A DNA stretch of 64,000 bases from Chersky-840 sp963764205 (lineage in GTDB: Bacteria; Actinomycetota; Acidimicrobiia; Acidimicrobiales; UBA8190), in the NCBI GenBank assembly GCA_963764205.1, contig CAVXRN010000002.1, positions 868,001-932,000 of the forward strand, read 5' to 3'. The notes beneath the pieces are model-generated. The model ran no database searches and was not told the origin of the DNA. It saw nothing but the letters and a program-made list of their open reading frames with translations. Made by a program: the position numbers and the translations under genes. Of the stretch, positions 44,124 through 53,151 are shown in pieces. Numbering within the stretch: position 1 is the stretch's first letter; each line of letters begins with the position of its first letter.

Positions 44124-45917
44124 TCACAGATACTGGCCGGTACCCACCCGTTCGATGGAACGGCCACCCCGGGTCTCCTCGGTGTCGGCCAGGAGGGTGC
44201 GCACGTACACGATGCGTTCACCCTTCTTCCCCGAGATCCGGGCCCAGTCGTCGGGGTTCGTGGTGTTGGGCAGGTCCTCGTTCTCTTTGTACTCCCGCCG
44301 GATCGACTCCAAGAGGTCCGAGGTCCGGACCCCTTTCCCCTCCCCCGCGATGGCTCGCTTGATGGCGAGCTTCTTGGCTCGCCGGACGATGTTCTCGATC
44401 ATCGCCCCCGACGCGAAGTCCCGGTAGTACAGCACTTCCTTGTCACCGTTCTGGTACGTCACCTCGAGGAACTTGTTCTCGTCGTCGGCCCGGTACATCT
44501 CCGACACCGTGTCCTCGATCATGGCCTGCACGGACTTCGACGCATCGCCGCCCCCGAGGCGCTCCACCTCTTTGGCGTCGATGGGAAGGTCGGCGGTGAG
44601 GTACCGCGAGAAGATCTGCGCCGCGGCCTCCTCGTCGGGCCGCTCGATCTTGATCTTCACGTCGAGCCGGCCGGGGCGGAGGATGGCGGGGTCGATGAGG
44701 TCCTCGCGGTTCGACGCACCGATCACGATGACGTCGCGCAGTGCCTCGACCCCGTCGATCTCGGCCAGCAGCTGGGGCACGATCGTCGACTCCATGTCGG
44801 AGCTGATCCCAGTCCCCCGGGTGCGGAAGAGCGAGTCCATCTCGTCGAAGAACACGATGACCGGCACGCCTTCTTCGGCCTTCTCCCGGGCCCGCTGGAA
44901 CACGAGCCGGATCTGGCGCTCGGTCTCGCCCACGTACTTGTTCAGCAGCTCCGGGCCCTTGATGTTCAGGAAGTAGCTCCGGATGTTGGCGTTGCCGGTG
45001 ACCTGCGCCACCTTCTTGGCCAGCGAGTTGGCGACCGCCTTGGCGATGAGCGTCTTGCCGCATCCCGGTGGCCCGTACAGCAAGATCCCCTTGGGCGCGG
45101 GCAGCTTGTACTCCTTGAACAGGGCCCGATGCAGGTACGGGAGCTCGACGGCGTCGGTGATGTCCTCGATCTGGCTGTCGAGCCCGCCCACGTCCGCGTA
45201 CGTGACGTCGGGTACCTCTTCGAGCACGAGCTCTTCGACCTCGGGCCGAGGCAACTTCTCGACGAGCAACTGCGAGCGCGTCTCCATGAGCACGGCATCG
45301 CCGGTGCGCAGGTGCACGCCGAGGAGGTCATGGGACAGCTCGACCACCCGCTCCTCATCGGCGCGGGCGTACACGATGGCGCGCCGGCCGTCCTCGAGGA
45401 GCTCCTTCAGTGTCACGACCTCACCGGAGTCCTCGCCCTCGCGCGCCAAGATCACGTTGAGCGACTCGTTGAGCACGACCTCCTGGCCGCGCCGGAGCTC
45501 GACCCCGTCGATCTCGGGATGCACGGCCACGCGCATCTTGCGGCCCCCCGAGAACACGTCGACGGTCCCGTCGTCATTGGCGTGCAGGAACGTCCCGTAG
45601 GCACTCGGGGGCTGGGTGAGCTTGTCGACCTCCTCGCGCAGCGCCGCGATGTGCTCCTTGGCCTGCTGCAGGGTGTACGTCAGCTTCTCGTTCTGCGAGA
45701 CCGCCTGGGCCAGCTGGCCCTTGGTCTCGAGGAGCCGTTCCTCGAGCGACTGGACGCGCCCGGGCCCCTCCGACAGACGACGGCGCAACACCGCCACTTC
45801 CTCGTCGGCCTGCAGACACCGGTCGCGCAGACGGTCGAGCTCCTCGCGCAGCGCCAGCTGTCGTTCCTCTTCCGGATCGGCCGTCGGAACCACCTCCAGA
45901 GGCTTGTCTCCGGGCAC
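44124..45917 (-). CDS. mpa: Proteasomal ATPase Mpa/ARC
   Basis: This 597-residue AAA ATPase unfolds pupylated proteins. An N-terminal coiled coil (residues about 15-80, EEERQLALREELDRLRDRC) binds Pup. Double OB domains follow, then the AAA module: GILLYGPPGCGKTLIAKAVANSLAKK (Walker A), VIVFFDEMDSLFRTRG (Walker B) and the arginine-finger region DPAILRPGRLDVKIKI. It ends in the proteasome-docking motif QYL. GTG 45917 has TATGGT 8 nt upstream and gives normal family length. Confidence 0.95.
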   Translation of the reverse strand: MPGDKPLEVVPTADPEEERQLALREELDRLRDRCLQADEEVAVLRRRLSEGPGRVQSLEERLLETKGQLAQAVSQNEKLTYTLQQAKEHIAALREEVDKLTQPPSAYGTFLHANDDGTVDVFSGGRKMRVAVHPEIDGVELRRGQEVVLNESLNVILAREGEDSGEVVTLKELLEDGRRAIVYARADEERVVELSHDLLGVHLRTGDAVLMETRSQLLVEKLPRPEVEELVLEEVPDVTYADVGGLDSQIEDITDAVELPYLHRALFKEYKLPAPKGILLYGPPGCGKTLIAKAVANSLAKKVAQVTGNANIRSYFLNIKGPELLNKYVGETERQIRLVFQRAREKAEEGVPVIVFFDEMDSLFRTRGTGISSDMESTIVPQLLAEIDGVEALRDVIVIGASNREDLIDPAILRPGRLDVKIKIERPDEEAAAQIFSRYLTADLPIDAKEVERLGGGDASKSVQAMIEDTVSEMYRADDENKFLEVTYQNGDKEVLYYRDFASGAMIENIVRRAKKLAIKRAIAGEGKGVRTSDLLESIRREYKENEDLPNTTNPDDWARISGKKGERIVYVRTLLADTEETRGGRSIERVGTGQYL

Positions 45918-45925
45918 CTCTTGCG

Positions 45926-45931
45926 ACCATA
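45926..45931 (-). promoter_or_regulatory. -10 box TATGGT (minus), leaderless start
   Basis: TATGGT lies 8 nt before GTG 45917 of mpa and decided that start. Confidence 0.5.
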
Positions 45932-46164
45932 CACCGACCCTGGGGCCAAATTGACGCTCAAGGTCGGCGGAATACGGGCCGACGTCCCGGTAGACTCTTG
46001 GTCCGAGTGACAAGGGGTTTGGACCGGCACGTCCGGTGGCGTCCCAGGTCGCGACGGTGACCGGGCCAATTGCGCTTGCAATTGACACCGCGAACCGGGC
46101 GTCGTTACCTTCCGAATGCGCCGGACGATTCGAGAACGAGCACCGGAGAGGCGAGAGCGAGCAC

Positions 46165-46401
46165 ATGAAGGTCTGGATCGACCAGGATCTGTGTACGGGC
46201 GACGGCCTGTGCGAGGAGATCGCGCCGGCCGTCTTCACGCTGCTCGACGACGGGCTCGCCTACGTCAAAGAAGGCGACCAGGTGAAGAACGAGCCGGGCG
46301 GCTCAGCCGGGCTCGCGCTCGTACCCGACGACCTCGAGGACGCCGTCACCGAGGCGGCCGAGGAATGCCCCGGAGAGTGCATCTTCATCGAGCAGGGCTG
46401 A
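46165..46401 (+). CDS. [3Fe-4S]-type ferredoxin
   Basis: This 78-residue ferredoxin has cluster ligands in DLCTGDGLCEEIAPAVF (Cx5C) and EECPGECIFIEQG. The pattern matches actinobacterial small ferredoxins that feed electrons to P450s or other oxygenases. ATG 46165 is preceded by ggagaggcgagag. Its partner enzyme is not adjacent. Confidence 0.9.
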   Translation: MKVWIDQDLCTGDGLCEEIAPAVFTLLDDGLAYVKEGDQVKNEPGGSAGLALVPDDLEDAVTEAAEECPGECIFIEQG

Positions 46402-46436
46402 GCTTCCTCACAGCTCGGCGCTTCCTCACAGCTCGG
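46402..46436. repeat. 17-bp tandem repeat between convergent stops
   Basis: gcttcctcacagctcgg occurs at 46402-46418 and 46420-46436. It begins directly after the ferredoxin stop and ends 2 nt before the trmI stop. Confidence 0.9.
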
Positions 46437-46438
46437 AC

Positions 46439-47308
46439 TCAGCCGGACTCGGACTCCGCGGGGATCTCTGACTGCAACGGTGTCTCGGGCAACGGTGTCT
46501 CGGGCAACGGTGTCTCGGGCGGCGCCACGAGCAACCGGGCCGTCGTGATGAATCCCGTGTGGGCCACCATGCGGTGGTCGGGGCGCACCGATCGCTCCTC
46601 CACGTGCCAGGTGCGGCGCAGCACCTCGGACGTCTCGGCCATCCCGAACGACTTCGACGCCAGCGCGGCGCGCAGCGTGGCCACCTGTGTGATCGACGGC
46701 AGGTACGACAGCACGATGCCGCCGGGGCGCAACGCCTGTGCCGCGGGGCCCAGGGCGCGCCACGGCTCGGGCAGGTCGAGCACGACCCGATCGAGGTCGC
46801 GCTCGGCGATCCCCTGGTACACGTCGCGTTCCTCCACCCGGTACGACGCGTCGGGCCCCGCCCATGCCGACACGTTGGCGCGCGCGCCGGCCGCGAAGTC
46901 GGCGCGCACCTCGTAGCCCACGACGTCGGCCCCGGCCCGCACCAGGGCCATCGAGAGCGCTCCGGACCCGACGCCGGCCTCGAGTACCCGCATGCCGGGC
47001 CCGATGTCGGCTGCGATGAGGATGGCGGCGAGGTCCTTGGGGTAGATGACCTGTGCACCGCGCGGCATCTTGAGCACGACCTCGGCCAGCGTGGGTCGCA
47101 CCACCACGAACCGACGTCCCGTCGACGCCGGGATCGTCGAGCCCTCGTCCCGTCCGATGACGTCGTCGTGGGCGACGATGCCCGAGTGCGTGTGGAACGA
47201 AGCGCCGGGGTGCAGCGTCACCAGGTAGCGCCGCTCCTTGGGGTCGACCAGCAGCACACGCTCACCGGCCGACAACCGGCCCGGGGACACGCCGGAGCGG
47301 GCCGTCAC
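46439..47308 (-). CDS. trmI: tRNA (adenine-N1-)-methyltransferase TrmI
   Basis: This 289-residue enzyme methylates A58 of tRNA. Features: LLVDPKERRYLVTLHPGASFHTHSGIVAHDDVIG, then KMPRGAQVIYPKDLAAIL and the SAM site VLEAGVGSGALSMALVRAGA, DLPEPWRAL. It matches the mycobacterial TrmI (Rv2118c) type, which also neighbours the proteasome locus. Start GTG 47308 overlaps the preceding stop. The C-terminus has three PETPL repeats. Confidence 0.92.
   Translation of the reverse strand: MTARSGVSPGRLSAGERVLLVDPKERRYLVTLHPGASFHTHSGIVAHDDVIGRDEGSTIPASTGRRFVVVRPTLAEVVLKMPRGAQVIYPKDLAAILIAADIGPGMRVLEAGVGSGALSMALVRAGADVVGYEVRADFAAGARANVSAWAGPDASYRVEERDVYQGIAERDLDRVVLDLPEPWRALGPAAQALRPGGIVLSYLPSITQVATLRAALASKSFGMAETSEVLRRTWHVEERSVRPDHRMVAHTGFITTARLLVAPPETPLPETPLPETPLQSEIPAESESG
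46474..46518. repeat. Three 15-bp tandem repeats in trmI
   Basis: gcaacggtgtctcgg repeats exactly three times in frame, encoding PETPL on the minus strand near the TrmI C-terminus. Confidence 0.95.
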
Positions 47309-47523
47309 TCCCCGCCGGTCGACGGCGCCATGGTGGAACGGTCTCCGACCGCGATCACGAGACCTTCGCCCGGCTCCAGGCGGCCGACCCAGGCCGGCCG
47401 GTAGCTCTTCCTGATGCTGCGTTGCACCAGCCACGCCAGGGCCGCCACCGCCAGCCAGATGGGGTCCCCGGAACGTCCCCGCTGCACGGCGCGCGACACG
47501 AGCGTGCGCAGCACACGGTCCAC
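47305..47523 (-). CDS. Small hypothetical protein
   Basis: This 72-residue protein has a basic N-terminus and a hydrophobic segment at about residues 23-36 (IWLAVAALAWLVQR), possibly membrane-associated. No family recognised. Its stop overlaps the trmI start by 4 nt, so it is coupled to trmI. Confidence 0.55.
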   Translation of the reverse strand: MDRVLRTLVSRAVQRGRSGDPIWLAVAALAWLVQRSIRKSYRPAWVGRLEPGEGLVIAVGDRSTMAPSTGGE

Positions 47524-47533
47524 GACGCCGGCC

Positions 47534-47743
47534 TCAGAACTTCCGGATCTCGATCATGGCCGACCGCGACCTTCCCCGGCGCCGGCCGAGCAGGTAGGCG
47601 ATCAACGCCACCAGGATGATGCCCGCCGCGGCCGAGCTGATCAGCGTGGGTCGTGCCGCCTCGACGGTCTCTTCCACCCCGCCGGTGATCTCGCGGAGCT
47701 TCGCCTCCAGGTCATCGCGGCTGATCTTCGCCGTCATCGCCAT
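47534..47743 (-). CDS. Small single-pass membrane protein, DUF3618-like
   Basis: This 69-residue protein has an N-terminal helix (MTAKISRDDLEAKLREITGGVEETVEAARP) and one membrane helix (about 29-49, AAAGIILVALIAYLLG), then a basic tail. The layout resembles DUF3618 proteins. ATG 47743 follows gaaggggag. It starts 2 nt after the holin-like gene ends. Confidence 0.6.
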   Translation of the reverse strand: MAMTAKISRDDLEAKLREITGGVEETVEAARPTLISSAAAGIILVALIAYLLGRRRGRSRSAMIEIRKF

Positions 47744-47745
47744 CG

Positions 47746-48126
47746 TCAGCTCCCCTTCTCGACCGTCGCGGCCGGGCCCGTCGGGTTGGGGTGGTGCAGC
47801 TGGGTCCCCGGGCCCTTGGTAATCCGCCATGCTGCCAGGCCCATCACGCCTATGGCCGCCACGGCGACGATCAGGTACGGCAGCCAGCTCAGATTCCCCG
47901 TGAACGCGGACGTCTCGGTCTGCAACGCCCGCAGCAGGGCCAGCAGCAGCAGGAACACCCCGGCGGTGATGGCCATCGACGCGATGAGCCCGAAGAGCAG
48001 GAACCGGCCCAGGCTCTGGAGCGGCTCGAGGGTCTCCTGCTTGACGTAGTCGATGACGAGCCGAATGAAGTCGCGTCCGGCCTCGGTCAGCCCGGCGCCC
48101 AGTCCCAACCGCTCATCCCGTGCCAA
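47746..48126 (-). CDS. Phage-holin-family (DUF1469-like) membrane protein
   Basis: This 126-residue protein has an amphipathic N-terminus (GLTEAGRDFIRLVIDYVKQETLEPLQSLGRFLLFG), then two membrane helices (about 38-60 and 75-97). This is the pattern of the putative actinobacterial holin superfamily III, here chromosomal and not phage. I chose TTG 48126 because GAGGAGGG precedes it; no ATG or GTG start fits as well. Confidence 0.65.
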   Translation of the reverse strand: MARDERLGLGAGLTEAGRDFIRLVIDYVKQETLEPLQSLGRFLLFGLIASMAITAGVFLLLLALLRALQTETSAFTGNLSWLPYLIVAVAAIGVMGLAAWRITKGPGTQLHHPNPTGPAATVEKGS

Positions 48127-48236
48127 CCGACCCTCCTCTGAGGCGAGCAATCCTCCCCCGCCCAGGTCCGGGCTGCAAGCACCGGGCCACCGACCCGCCC
48201 GCCACCCGCCTCGATCTTCCCCGCCGCGACGCCCGG

Positions 48237-48641
48237 CTACCCCCGCGGGCTGAGGAGATAGGTGGAGCTGGCCTTGGCCACGAGACGCCCGTCGCCGTCG
48301 GTCAGCTCCGCCTCGACGAACGCCACCCGGTTGCCGCCCGAGATCACCCTGGACGTGCACGTGAGGGTGCCGCCCGGACGAACCGGCGCGAGGAAGCTCA
48401 CCTTCATCTCGGCGTTGGCGGAGAAGACCTTGCGCCCCCGAGCCCACGTCACGGTGGCCGCCCCCATGGCCGAGTCGCAAAAGGCCGCCAGGAACCCGCC
48501 TTGGAGCACGCCCACGGGGTTGGCGAAACGCTCGTCGGCGGGCATCTGCCACACCGTCGTCCCCGGCTCGCTCTTGTCGACACAGACCATGCCCAGCGTG
48601 AGGTCGCAGTTGGGCGGGACCTGCACCAGGGGATCGGCCAC
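48237..48641 (-). CDS. PaaI-type hotdog thioesterase
   Basis: This 134-residue protein has the hotdog-fold motif NPVGVLQGGFLAAFCDSAMGAA, then MKVSFLAPVRPGGTLTCTSRVI. The PaaI group hydrolyses acyl-CoA thioesters; the usual catalytic Asp/Glu lies near GG(F/L)xxAxxD, seen as the Asp in FCDSAMG. GTG 48641 is supported by TACGGT 6 nt upstream; GTG 48674 is possible but would overlap nagA. Confidence 0.8.
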   Translation of the reverse strand: MADPLVQVPPNCDLTLGMVCVDKSEPGTTVWQMPADERFANPVGVLQGGFLAAFCDSAMGAATVTWARGRKVFSANAEMKVSFLAPVRPGGTLTCTSRVISGGNRVAFVEAELTDGDGRLVAKASSTYLLSPRG

Positions 48642-48646
48642 GGCGA

Positions 48647-48653
48647 TACCGTA
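48647..48653. promoter_or_regulatory. Overlapping divergent -10 boxes sharing TACCGTA
   Basis: TACCGT (48647-48652, plus) is 9 nt before GTG 48662 of nagA. TACGGT (complement of 48648-48653, minus) is 6 nt before GTG 48641 of the thioesterase. The two starts are only 20 bp apart. Confidence 0.5.
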
Positions 48654-48661
48654 CGACCCTC

Positions 48662-49870
48662 GTGCCCAGGTCACGAACCGACACCACCAGCCGCGGCGCG
48701 AGCGCCGGCCCCCGGGCCACGACGGTCGTCGGGGCTTCCACGGTGATGACACCCGACGGACCGCGGCGTGACGCCGAAGTCGTCCTCGACGGCGCCACCA
48801 TCGTCGAGGTCAGGCCGGCCGGCGCGACGGTGCCGGACGTGATCCTGGTCCCGGGGTTCATCGACCTCCAGGTCAACGGGATCGGCCCCGTCGACGTGGC
48901 CGGCGCCACCGGCGCCGACTGGGACGCACTCGACCGGGCGCTGCTGGCCCAGGGCGTCACCACCTGGTGCCCGACGATCGTGACCGCGCCCTTGCCCGAC
49001 CTCGAGGCCTCCCTGGCCCGGATCGCCACCGCGGCGGACCGTCCCCCCGCGGCGCGGCCCGAGATCGCCGGGGCCCACCTCGAAGGCCCCTTTCTCTCGG
49101 TCCCCGGGGCCCATCGCCCCGAGTTCGTCCGGGCCGACGTCGACACCGGCTGGCTCGAATCGCTCGGAGACTCGGTGCGCGTCCTCACCCTGGCCCCGGA
49201 TCTGCCCGGGGCGCTCGACGCCGTCGAGGCCCTGAGCGCCCGAGGGGTGCTCGTCTCGCTCGGCCATTCGGCGTGCACGGCCGAGACCGCGCTCGCCGCG
49301 GCGGAGGCCGGGGCGCGACTCGTGACCCACGTCGGCAACGCCATGGGCACGATGCACCAGCGTGCCCCGGGGCTCCTCGGAGCCGCCCTCGCCGACGACC
49401 GCTTGTCGGTGTCGGTCATCGCCGATCTCGTCCACACCCACCCGTTGTTCGTACGTCTGGCGTTCACCGCCAAGGCCGCCCGGGGCGTCGCGCTCGTGAC
49501 CGACGCGGTGGCCGCCCCGCCCGCGCCACCGGGCGCCGACGGGCCACCGGGGCCTCCACGACTCCCCGACGGGACCCTGGCCGGTTCGACGCTGACGATG
49601 GAGCGCGCCGTCTCCAACGTCGTGCACCACTGCGCCACGTCCTTCGCCGACGCGCTGGCAGCCGCAACCACCACACCGGCCCGGCTGCTCGGGCTCGACG
49701 ACCGCGGCGCCGTCGCGCCGGGACGACGCGCCGACCTGGTCGCGCTGGAGCCCACCGACGACGACTCGTGGCGCGTGGCGGCGGTGTGGGTGGCCGGAGT
49801 CGAAGCCTGGCGGGCCCCGCCCGGGCCGGGCTCCGAGCAACAGAGCCCGGTGGCGCGACCGCGGCAGTAG
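48662..49870 (+). CDS. nagA: N-acetylglucosamine-6-phosphate deacetylase
   Basis: This 402-residue amidohydrolase shows VILVPGFIDLQVNGIG, GVTTWCPTIVT and the metal site GAHLEGPFLS, SLGHSACT, THVGNAMGTMHQRAPG, and catalytic Asp in ALVTDAVAAP. These are NagA features (aminosugar recycling). The second metal-site loop reads THVGNAM where THLFNAM is common. GTG 48662 follows TACCGT by 9 nt. Confidence 0.88.
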   Translation: MPRSRTDTTSRGASAGPRATTVVGASTVMTPDGPRRDAEVVLDGATIVEVRPAGATVPDVILVPGFIDLQVNGIGPVDVAGATGADWDALDRALLAQGVTTWCPTIVTAPLPDLEASLARIATAADRPPAARPEIAGAHLEGPFLSVPGAHRPEFVRADVDTGWLESLGDSVRVLTLAPDLPGALDAVEALSARGVLVSLGHSACTAETALAAAEAGARLVTHVGNAMGTMHQRAPGLLGAALADDRLSVSVIADLVHTHPLFVRLAFTAKAARGVALVTDAVAAPPAPPGADGPPGPPRLPDGTLAGSTLTMERAVSNVVHHCATSFADALAAATTTPARLLGLDDRGAVAPGRRADLVALEPTDDDSWRVAAVWVAGVEAWRAPPGPGSEQQSPVARPRQ

Positions 49871-49873
49871 GGT
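49868..49873 (+). promoter_or_regulatory. -10 box TAGGGT, leaderless start
   Basis: TAGGGT lies 7 nt before ATG 49881; it overlaps the nagA stop codon (TAG). Confidence 0.5.
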
Positions 49874-49880
49874 CGCCTCG

Positions 49881-51065
49881 ATGCCCTTCGCGGCGGCCAT
49901 GAGCGAACATCCCATCACCGCACACGCGGTGGGCGAGGTCATCGGCGCCGTGCTCGAGTCCCTGGGCGAACGGCCCGACTTCGCCACCGTCTTCGTGACA
50001 CCCCCCCACGCCGGTGCGCTGGAAGACGTCATGCGCGCCGTCGAAGAGGTCCTCCATCCCCTGGTGTCGCTCGGCTGTGCGGCCGAATCGGTCCTCGGAC
50101 CGCATCGCGAGGTCGAGCACAGCGCGGCGGTCACGCTGTTCGCCGGCCACGTCGGCCCCCTCGTGCCCCTGGTGCTCGACGCCGCCGCCTCCGACGACGG
50201 GGCCGGCCTCGTGCTACGGGGATGGCCGGCCGTGCTCCCCTTCACACCCGAGGCGCTCGTGCTCGTGGGCGATCCCTTCAGCTTCCCCGCCGAGTCCTTC
50301 CTCCAATGGGTCGACGCGCATCATCCCCGTCTGCGGGTGGTCGGTGGCATGGCATCGGGCGCGCGCGGCCCGGGTGGGAACCGGCTGGCCCTGGGCACCC
50401 ACGTCCGGACCGGCGGCGCGGTGGGGGCGTTCCTCGGGCCCGGCGTCGAGGTCGCCACCCTGGTCTCCCAGGGATGCCGCCCCTTCGGCGACCCCCTCGT
50501 GGTGACCAGGGCCGAGCACAACCTCGTCTACGAGCTGGCTGGGCGCCCCGCCCTCGAGCAGGTCCTGTCCCAGGCGCGCGCCTCGCTCACCGAGCAGGAG
50601 GTGGTGCTGCTCGAGACCGGCGGCCTGCACGTCGGCCGGGTCATCGACGAGCACAAGGACCACTTCGACCGGGGCGACTTCCTGGTGCGCAACGTCGTGG
50701 GCGCCGACCGGTCCACCGGCGCCATCGCCGTCGGTGACCCGCTCGACGTGGGCACCACCGTGCAATTCCATCTGCGCGACGCCGCCACCGCGGACGAGGA
50801 CCTCCACGCCCTCGTCGCCGCCCGTCGTGCCGACGCCGCGCTCGTCTTCAGCTGCAACGGGCGCGGCACGCGGCTCTTCGGCCAGCCCCACCACGACGTG
50901 CGGGTGCTGTCGGAGCACCTGGGGGCGGTGCCCATGGCGGGGTTCTTCGCCGCCGGCGAGCTGGGCCCGGTGGGAGGGCACAACTTCGTCCACGGGTTCA
51001 CGGCCTCGGTGGCGCTGCTGACCGAACGCTCCACCCGCGCCGGCGGCGGGCCCGAGGCCCGGTGA
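49881..51065 (+). CDS. FIST-domain sensory protein (FIST_N and FIST_C)
   Basis: This 394-residue protein has a FIST_N domain at about 25-215 (ATVFVTPPHAGALEDVMRAV, VSLGCAAESVLGPHREVE) and a FIST_C domain at about 230-380 (DFLVRNVVGADRSTGAIAVGDPL, ALVFSCNGRGTRLFG, MAGFFAAGELGPVGG). FIST proteins are proposed small-ligand sensors, here not fused to any output domain. Confidence 0.88.
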   Translation: MPFAAAMSEHPITAHAVGEVIGAVLESLGERPDFATVFVTPPHAGALEDVMRAVEEVLHPLVSLGCAAESVLGPHREVEHSAAVTLFAGHVGPLVPLVLDAAASDDGAGLVLRGWPAVLPFTPEALVLVGDPFSFPAESFLQWVDAHHPRLRVVGGMASGARGPGGNRLALGTHVRTGGAVGAFLGPGVEVATLVSQGCRPFGDPLVVTRAEHNLVYELAGRPALEQVLSQARASLTEQEVVLLETGGLHVGRVIDEHKDHFDRGDFLVRNVVGADRSTGAIAVGDPLDVGTTVQFHLRDAATADEDLHALVAARRADAALVFSCNGRGTRLFGQPHHDVRVLSEHLGAVPMAGFFAAGELGPVGGHNFVHGFTASVALLTERSTRAGGGPEAR

Positions 51066-51116
51066 GCTCCGGGCGTGTCGGCCCGACGGCATCGCTGTCG
51101 GTGCGCGTCGAACGGG

Positions 51117-51122
51117 TACGGT
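51117..51122 (+). promoter_or_regulatory. -10 box TACGGT, leaderless start
   Basis: TACGGT lies 7 nt before GTG 51130 of the transketolase gene. Confidence 0.55.
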
Positions 51123-51129
51123 TTGCGTC

Positions 51130-53151
51130 GTGACCGAAGCGGAGCTCGAACAGCTCGGGATCAACGTCGTCCGTGGCCTGGCCATGGACGCCCCGCAGAA
51201 GGCCGACGCGGGCCACCCGGGTACCGCCATGGCCCTGGCCCCGCTGGGGCACGTGCTCTTCACCCGGATCATGCGCCACGACCCGGTCGACCCGCACTGG
51301 CCCGACCGTGACCGCTTCGTCCTCTCCAACGGACACGCCTGCATCTTGCTGTACTCGTATCTATTCCTCACCGGCTACGGGCTCACCCTCGACGACATCA
51401 AGCAGTTCCGGCAGTGGGACAGCAAGACGCCGGGCCATCCGGAGGTCCACCTGACCGAGGGCGTCGAGGTCACGACGGGACCGCTGGGCCAGGGATTCGG
51501 CAATGGCGTGGGCATGGGCATCGCCGAACGTCGGCTTCGGGCCCGCTTCGGTCCCGAGCTCGTCGACCACTACACCTTCGTCATCTGCGGCGACGGCTGC
51601 CTCATGGAGGGCATCAGCCACGAGGCGGCCTCGTTGGCCGGCCACCTCGGTCTGGGGCGACTCGTCTACATCTACGACGACAACCACATCACCATCGACG
51701 GTCCGACCGAGCTCGCCTACAACGACAACGTGGCAGAGCGCTTCGACGCCTACGGCTGGCACACCGACAACATCGGCGAGGTGGCCAACGACACCGACGT
51801 CATCGAAGCCGCACTGCGCCGGGCCATGGCCGTCGAGGACAAGCCGTCGTTGATCCTGTTGCGCAGCCACATCGGTTGGCCCTCGCCCCACAAGACCGAC
51901 ACCGCAGCGGCCCACGGGAGCCCCCTGGGCGAAGAGGAGGTCCGCGAGACCAAGGCCATCTTGGGCCTGCCTCCCGACGAGCAGTTCTGGGTCCCCGACG
52001 AAGTCGTCGAGTACTACCGCGGCTGCATCGGACGGGGCGGGGAGCATCGCACCGCGTGGCAGGCGCGCTTCGACGCCTGGGACGGTGACAAGGCGGTGTG
52101 GGACGCGGGCCAGCGCGGCGGCGGCCTCGAGGGATGGTCGAAGCGCCTACCTGTCTTCGACGCCGGGAAGAGCATGGCGACGCGCGTGGCCATCAACGAT
52201 TGCATCAACGCCACGGCCGAGGTGATCCCGGGGTTGATGGCGGGATCGGCCGACCTCACCGGCAACACCGGCGTGAAATTGAAGGACGCCGTGAACCAGT
52301 CGGCGCAGGACCCCGAGGGCACGCAGATCCACTACGGGATCCGCGAGCACGCCATGGGGGCGGTCATGACCGGGATGGCGCGCCACGGTGGCGTGCTGCC
52401 GGTGGGGGGCACGTTCTTCGTCTTCAGTGACTACATGCGCCCGGCGGTGCGCCTCGCCGCGCTCTCCGAAGCCCACGTCATCTACTCGTGGACCCACGAC
52501 TCGGTGGGCCTCGGTGAGGACGGCCCGACCCACCAGCCCGTCGAGCACCTGGCGTCACTGCGAGCCATGCCCGGCCTGCGCCTGATCCGACCCGCCGACG
52601 CCAACGAGACAGCGCACGCCTGGCGCATCGCGGTGGACTCCGACGGGCCCACCGCCCTCGTCTTGTCGCGCCAGTCCGTCCCGGTCCTCGAGGGCACCGC
52701 CGAGGCGGCGCAGGGCGTGGCCCAGGGCGGGTACGTCCTCGTCGAACCTCCCGGCGGGAATCCTGACATCGTCCTCGTCGGCACCGGCTCCGAGGTGGCG
52801 GTGTGCGTGGCCGCGGCCGGCATGCTGGCCGGGGCGGGGGGCGGCGGCGACGCGGCCGAGGTCGAGCCGGTCCGGGCCCGGGTGGTGTCGCTGCCGTCGT
52901 GGGACCTCTTCGCCCTGCAGCCATCCTCCTACCGAGAGGCGGTGCTCCCCCCCGGGGTGGCGCGCCTCGCCGTCGAGGCGGCGGCCTCGTTCGGGTGGGA
53001 ACGGTACGCGGACGACGTCGTCGCCATCGACCACTTCGGGGCTTCGGCTCCGGGAGCCATCGTGCTCGAGCACTTCGGGTACACACCCACCAACGTGGCG
53101 GCTCGGGCCCGGGCGCTGCTCGCCCGGACCGGTCCGGAGTCGACGCGCTGA
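51130..53151 (+). CDS. tkt: Transketolase
   Basis: This 673-residue TPP enzyme moves two-carbon units in the pentose phosphate pathway. Motifs: DAPQKADAGHPGTAMALAPL, RDRFVLSNGHACILLY, the TPP-binding GDGCLMEGISHEAASLAGHL plus DDNHITIDG, then GIREHAMGAVMTGMA and HDSVGLGEDGPTHQPVEHLASLR. It leads a tkt-tal-zwf block. A short tandem repeat follows the stop. Confidence 0.96.
   Translation: MTEAELEQLGINVVRGLAMDAPQKADAGHPGTAMALAPLGHVLFTRIMRHDPVDPHWPDRDRFVLSNGHACILLYSYLFLTGYGLTLDDIKQFRQWDSKTPGHPEVHLTEGVEVTTGPLGQGFGNGVGMGIAERRLRARFGPELVDHYTFVICGDGCLMEGISHEAASLAGHLGLGRLVYIYDDNHITIDGPTELAYNDNVAERFDAYGWHTDNIGEVANDTDVIEAALRRAMAVEDKPSLILLRSHIGWPSPHKTDTAAAHGSPLGEEEVRETKAILGLPPDEQFWVPDEVVEYYRGCIGRGGEHRTAWQARFDAWDGDKAVWDAGQRGGGLEGWSKRLPVFDAGKSMATRVAINDCINATAEVIPGLMAGSADLTGNTGVKLKDAVNQSAQDPEGTQIHYGIREHAMGAVMTGMARHGGVLPVGGTFFVFSDYMRPAVRLAALSEAHVIYSWTHDSVGLGEDGPTHQPVEHLASLRAMPGLRLIRPADANETAHAWRIAVDSDGPTALVLSRQSVPVLEGTAEAAQGVAQGGYVLVEPPGGNPDIVLVGTGSEVAVCVAAAGMLAGAGGGGDAAEVEPVRARVVSLPSWDLFALQPSSYREAVLPPGVARLAVEAAASFGWERYADDVVAIDHFGASAPGAIVLEHFGYTPTNVAARARALLARTGPESTR

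Noticed and set aside
44000..46010. A 670-codon plus-strand open frame
   Set aside because: Antisense to mpa, which has complete AAA motifs and a QYL end.
47746..48126. Prophage remnant because of the holin-like gene
   Set aside because: No other phage genes nearby; this holin-like family is a common chromosomal actinobacterial membrane protein.
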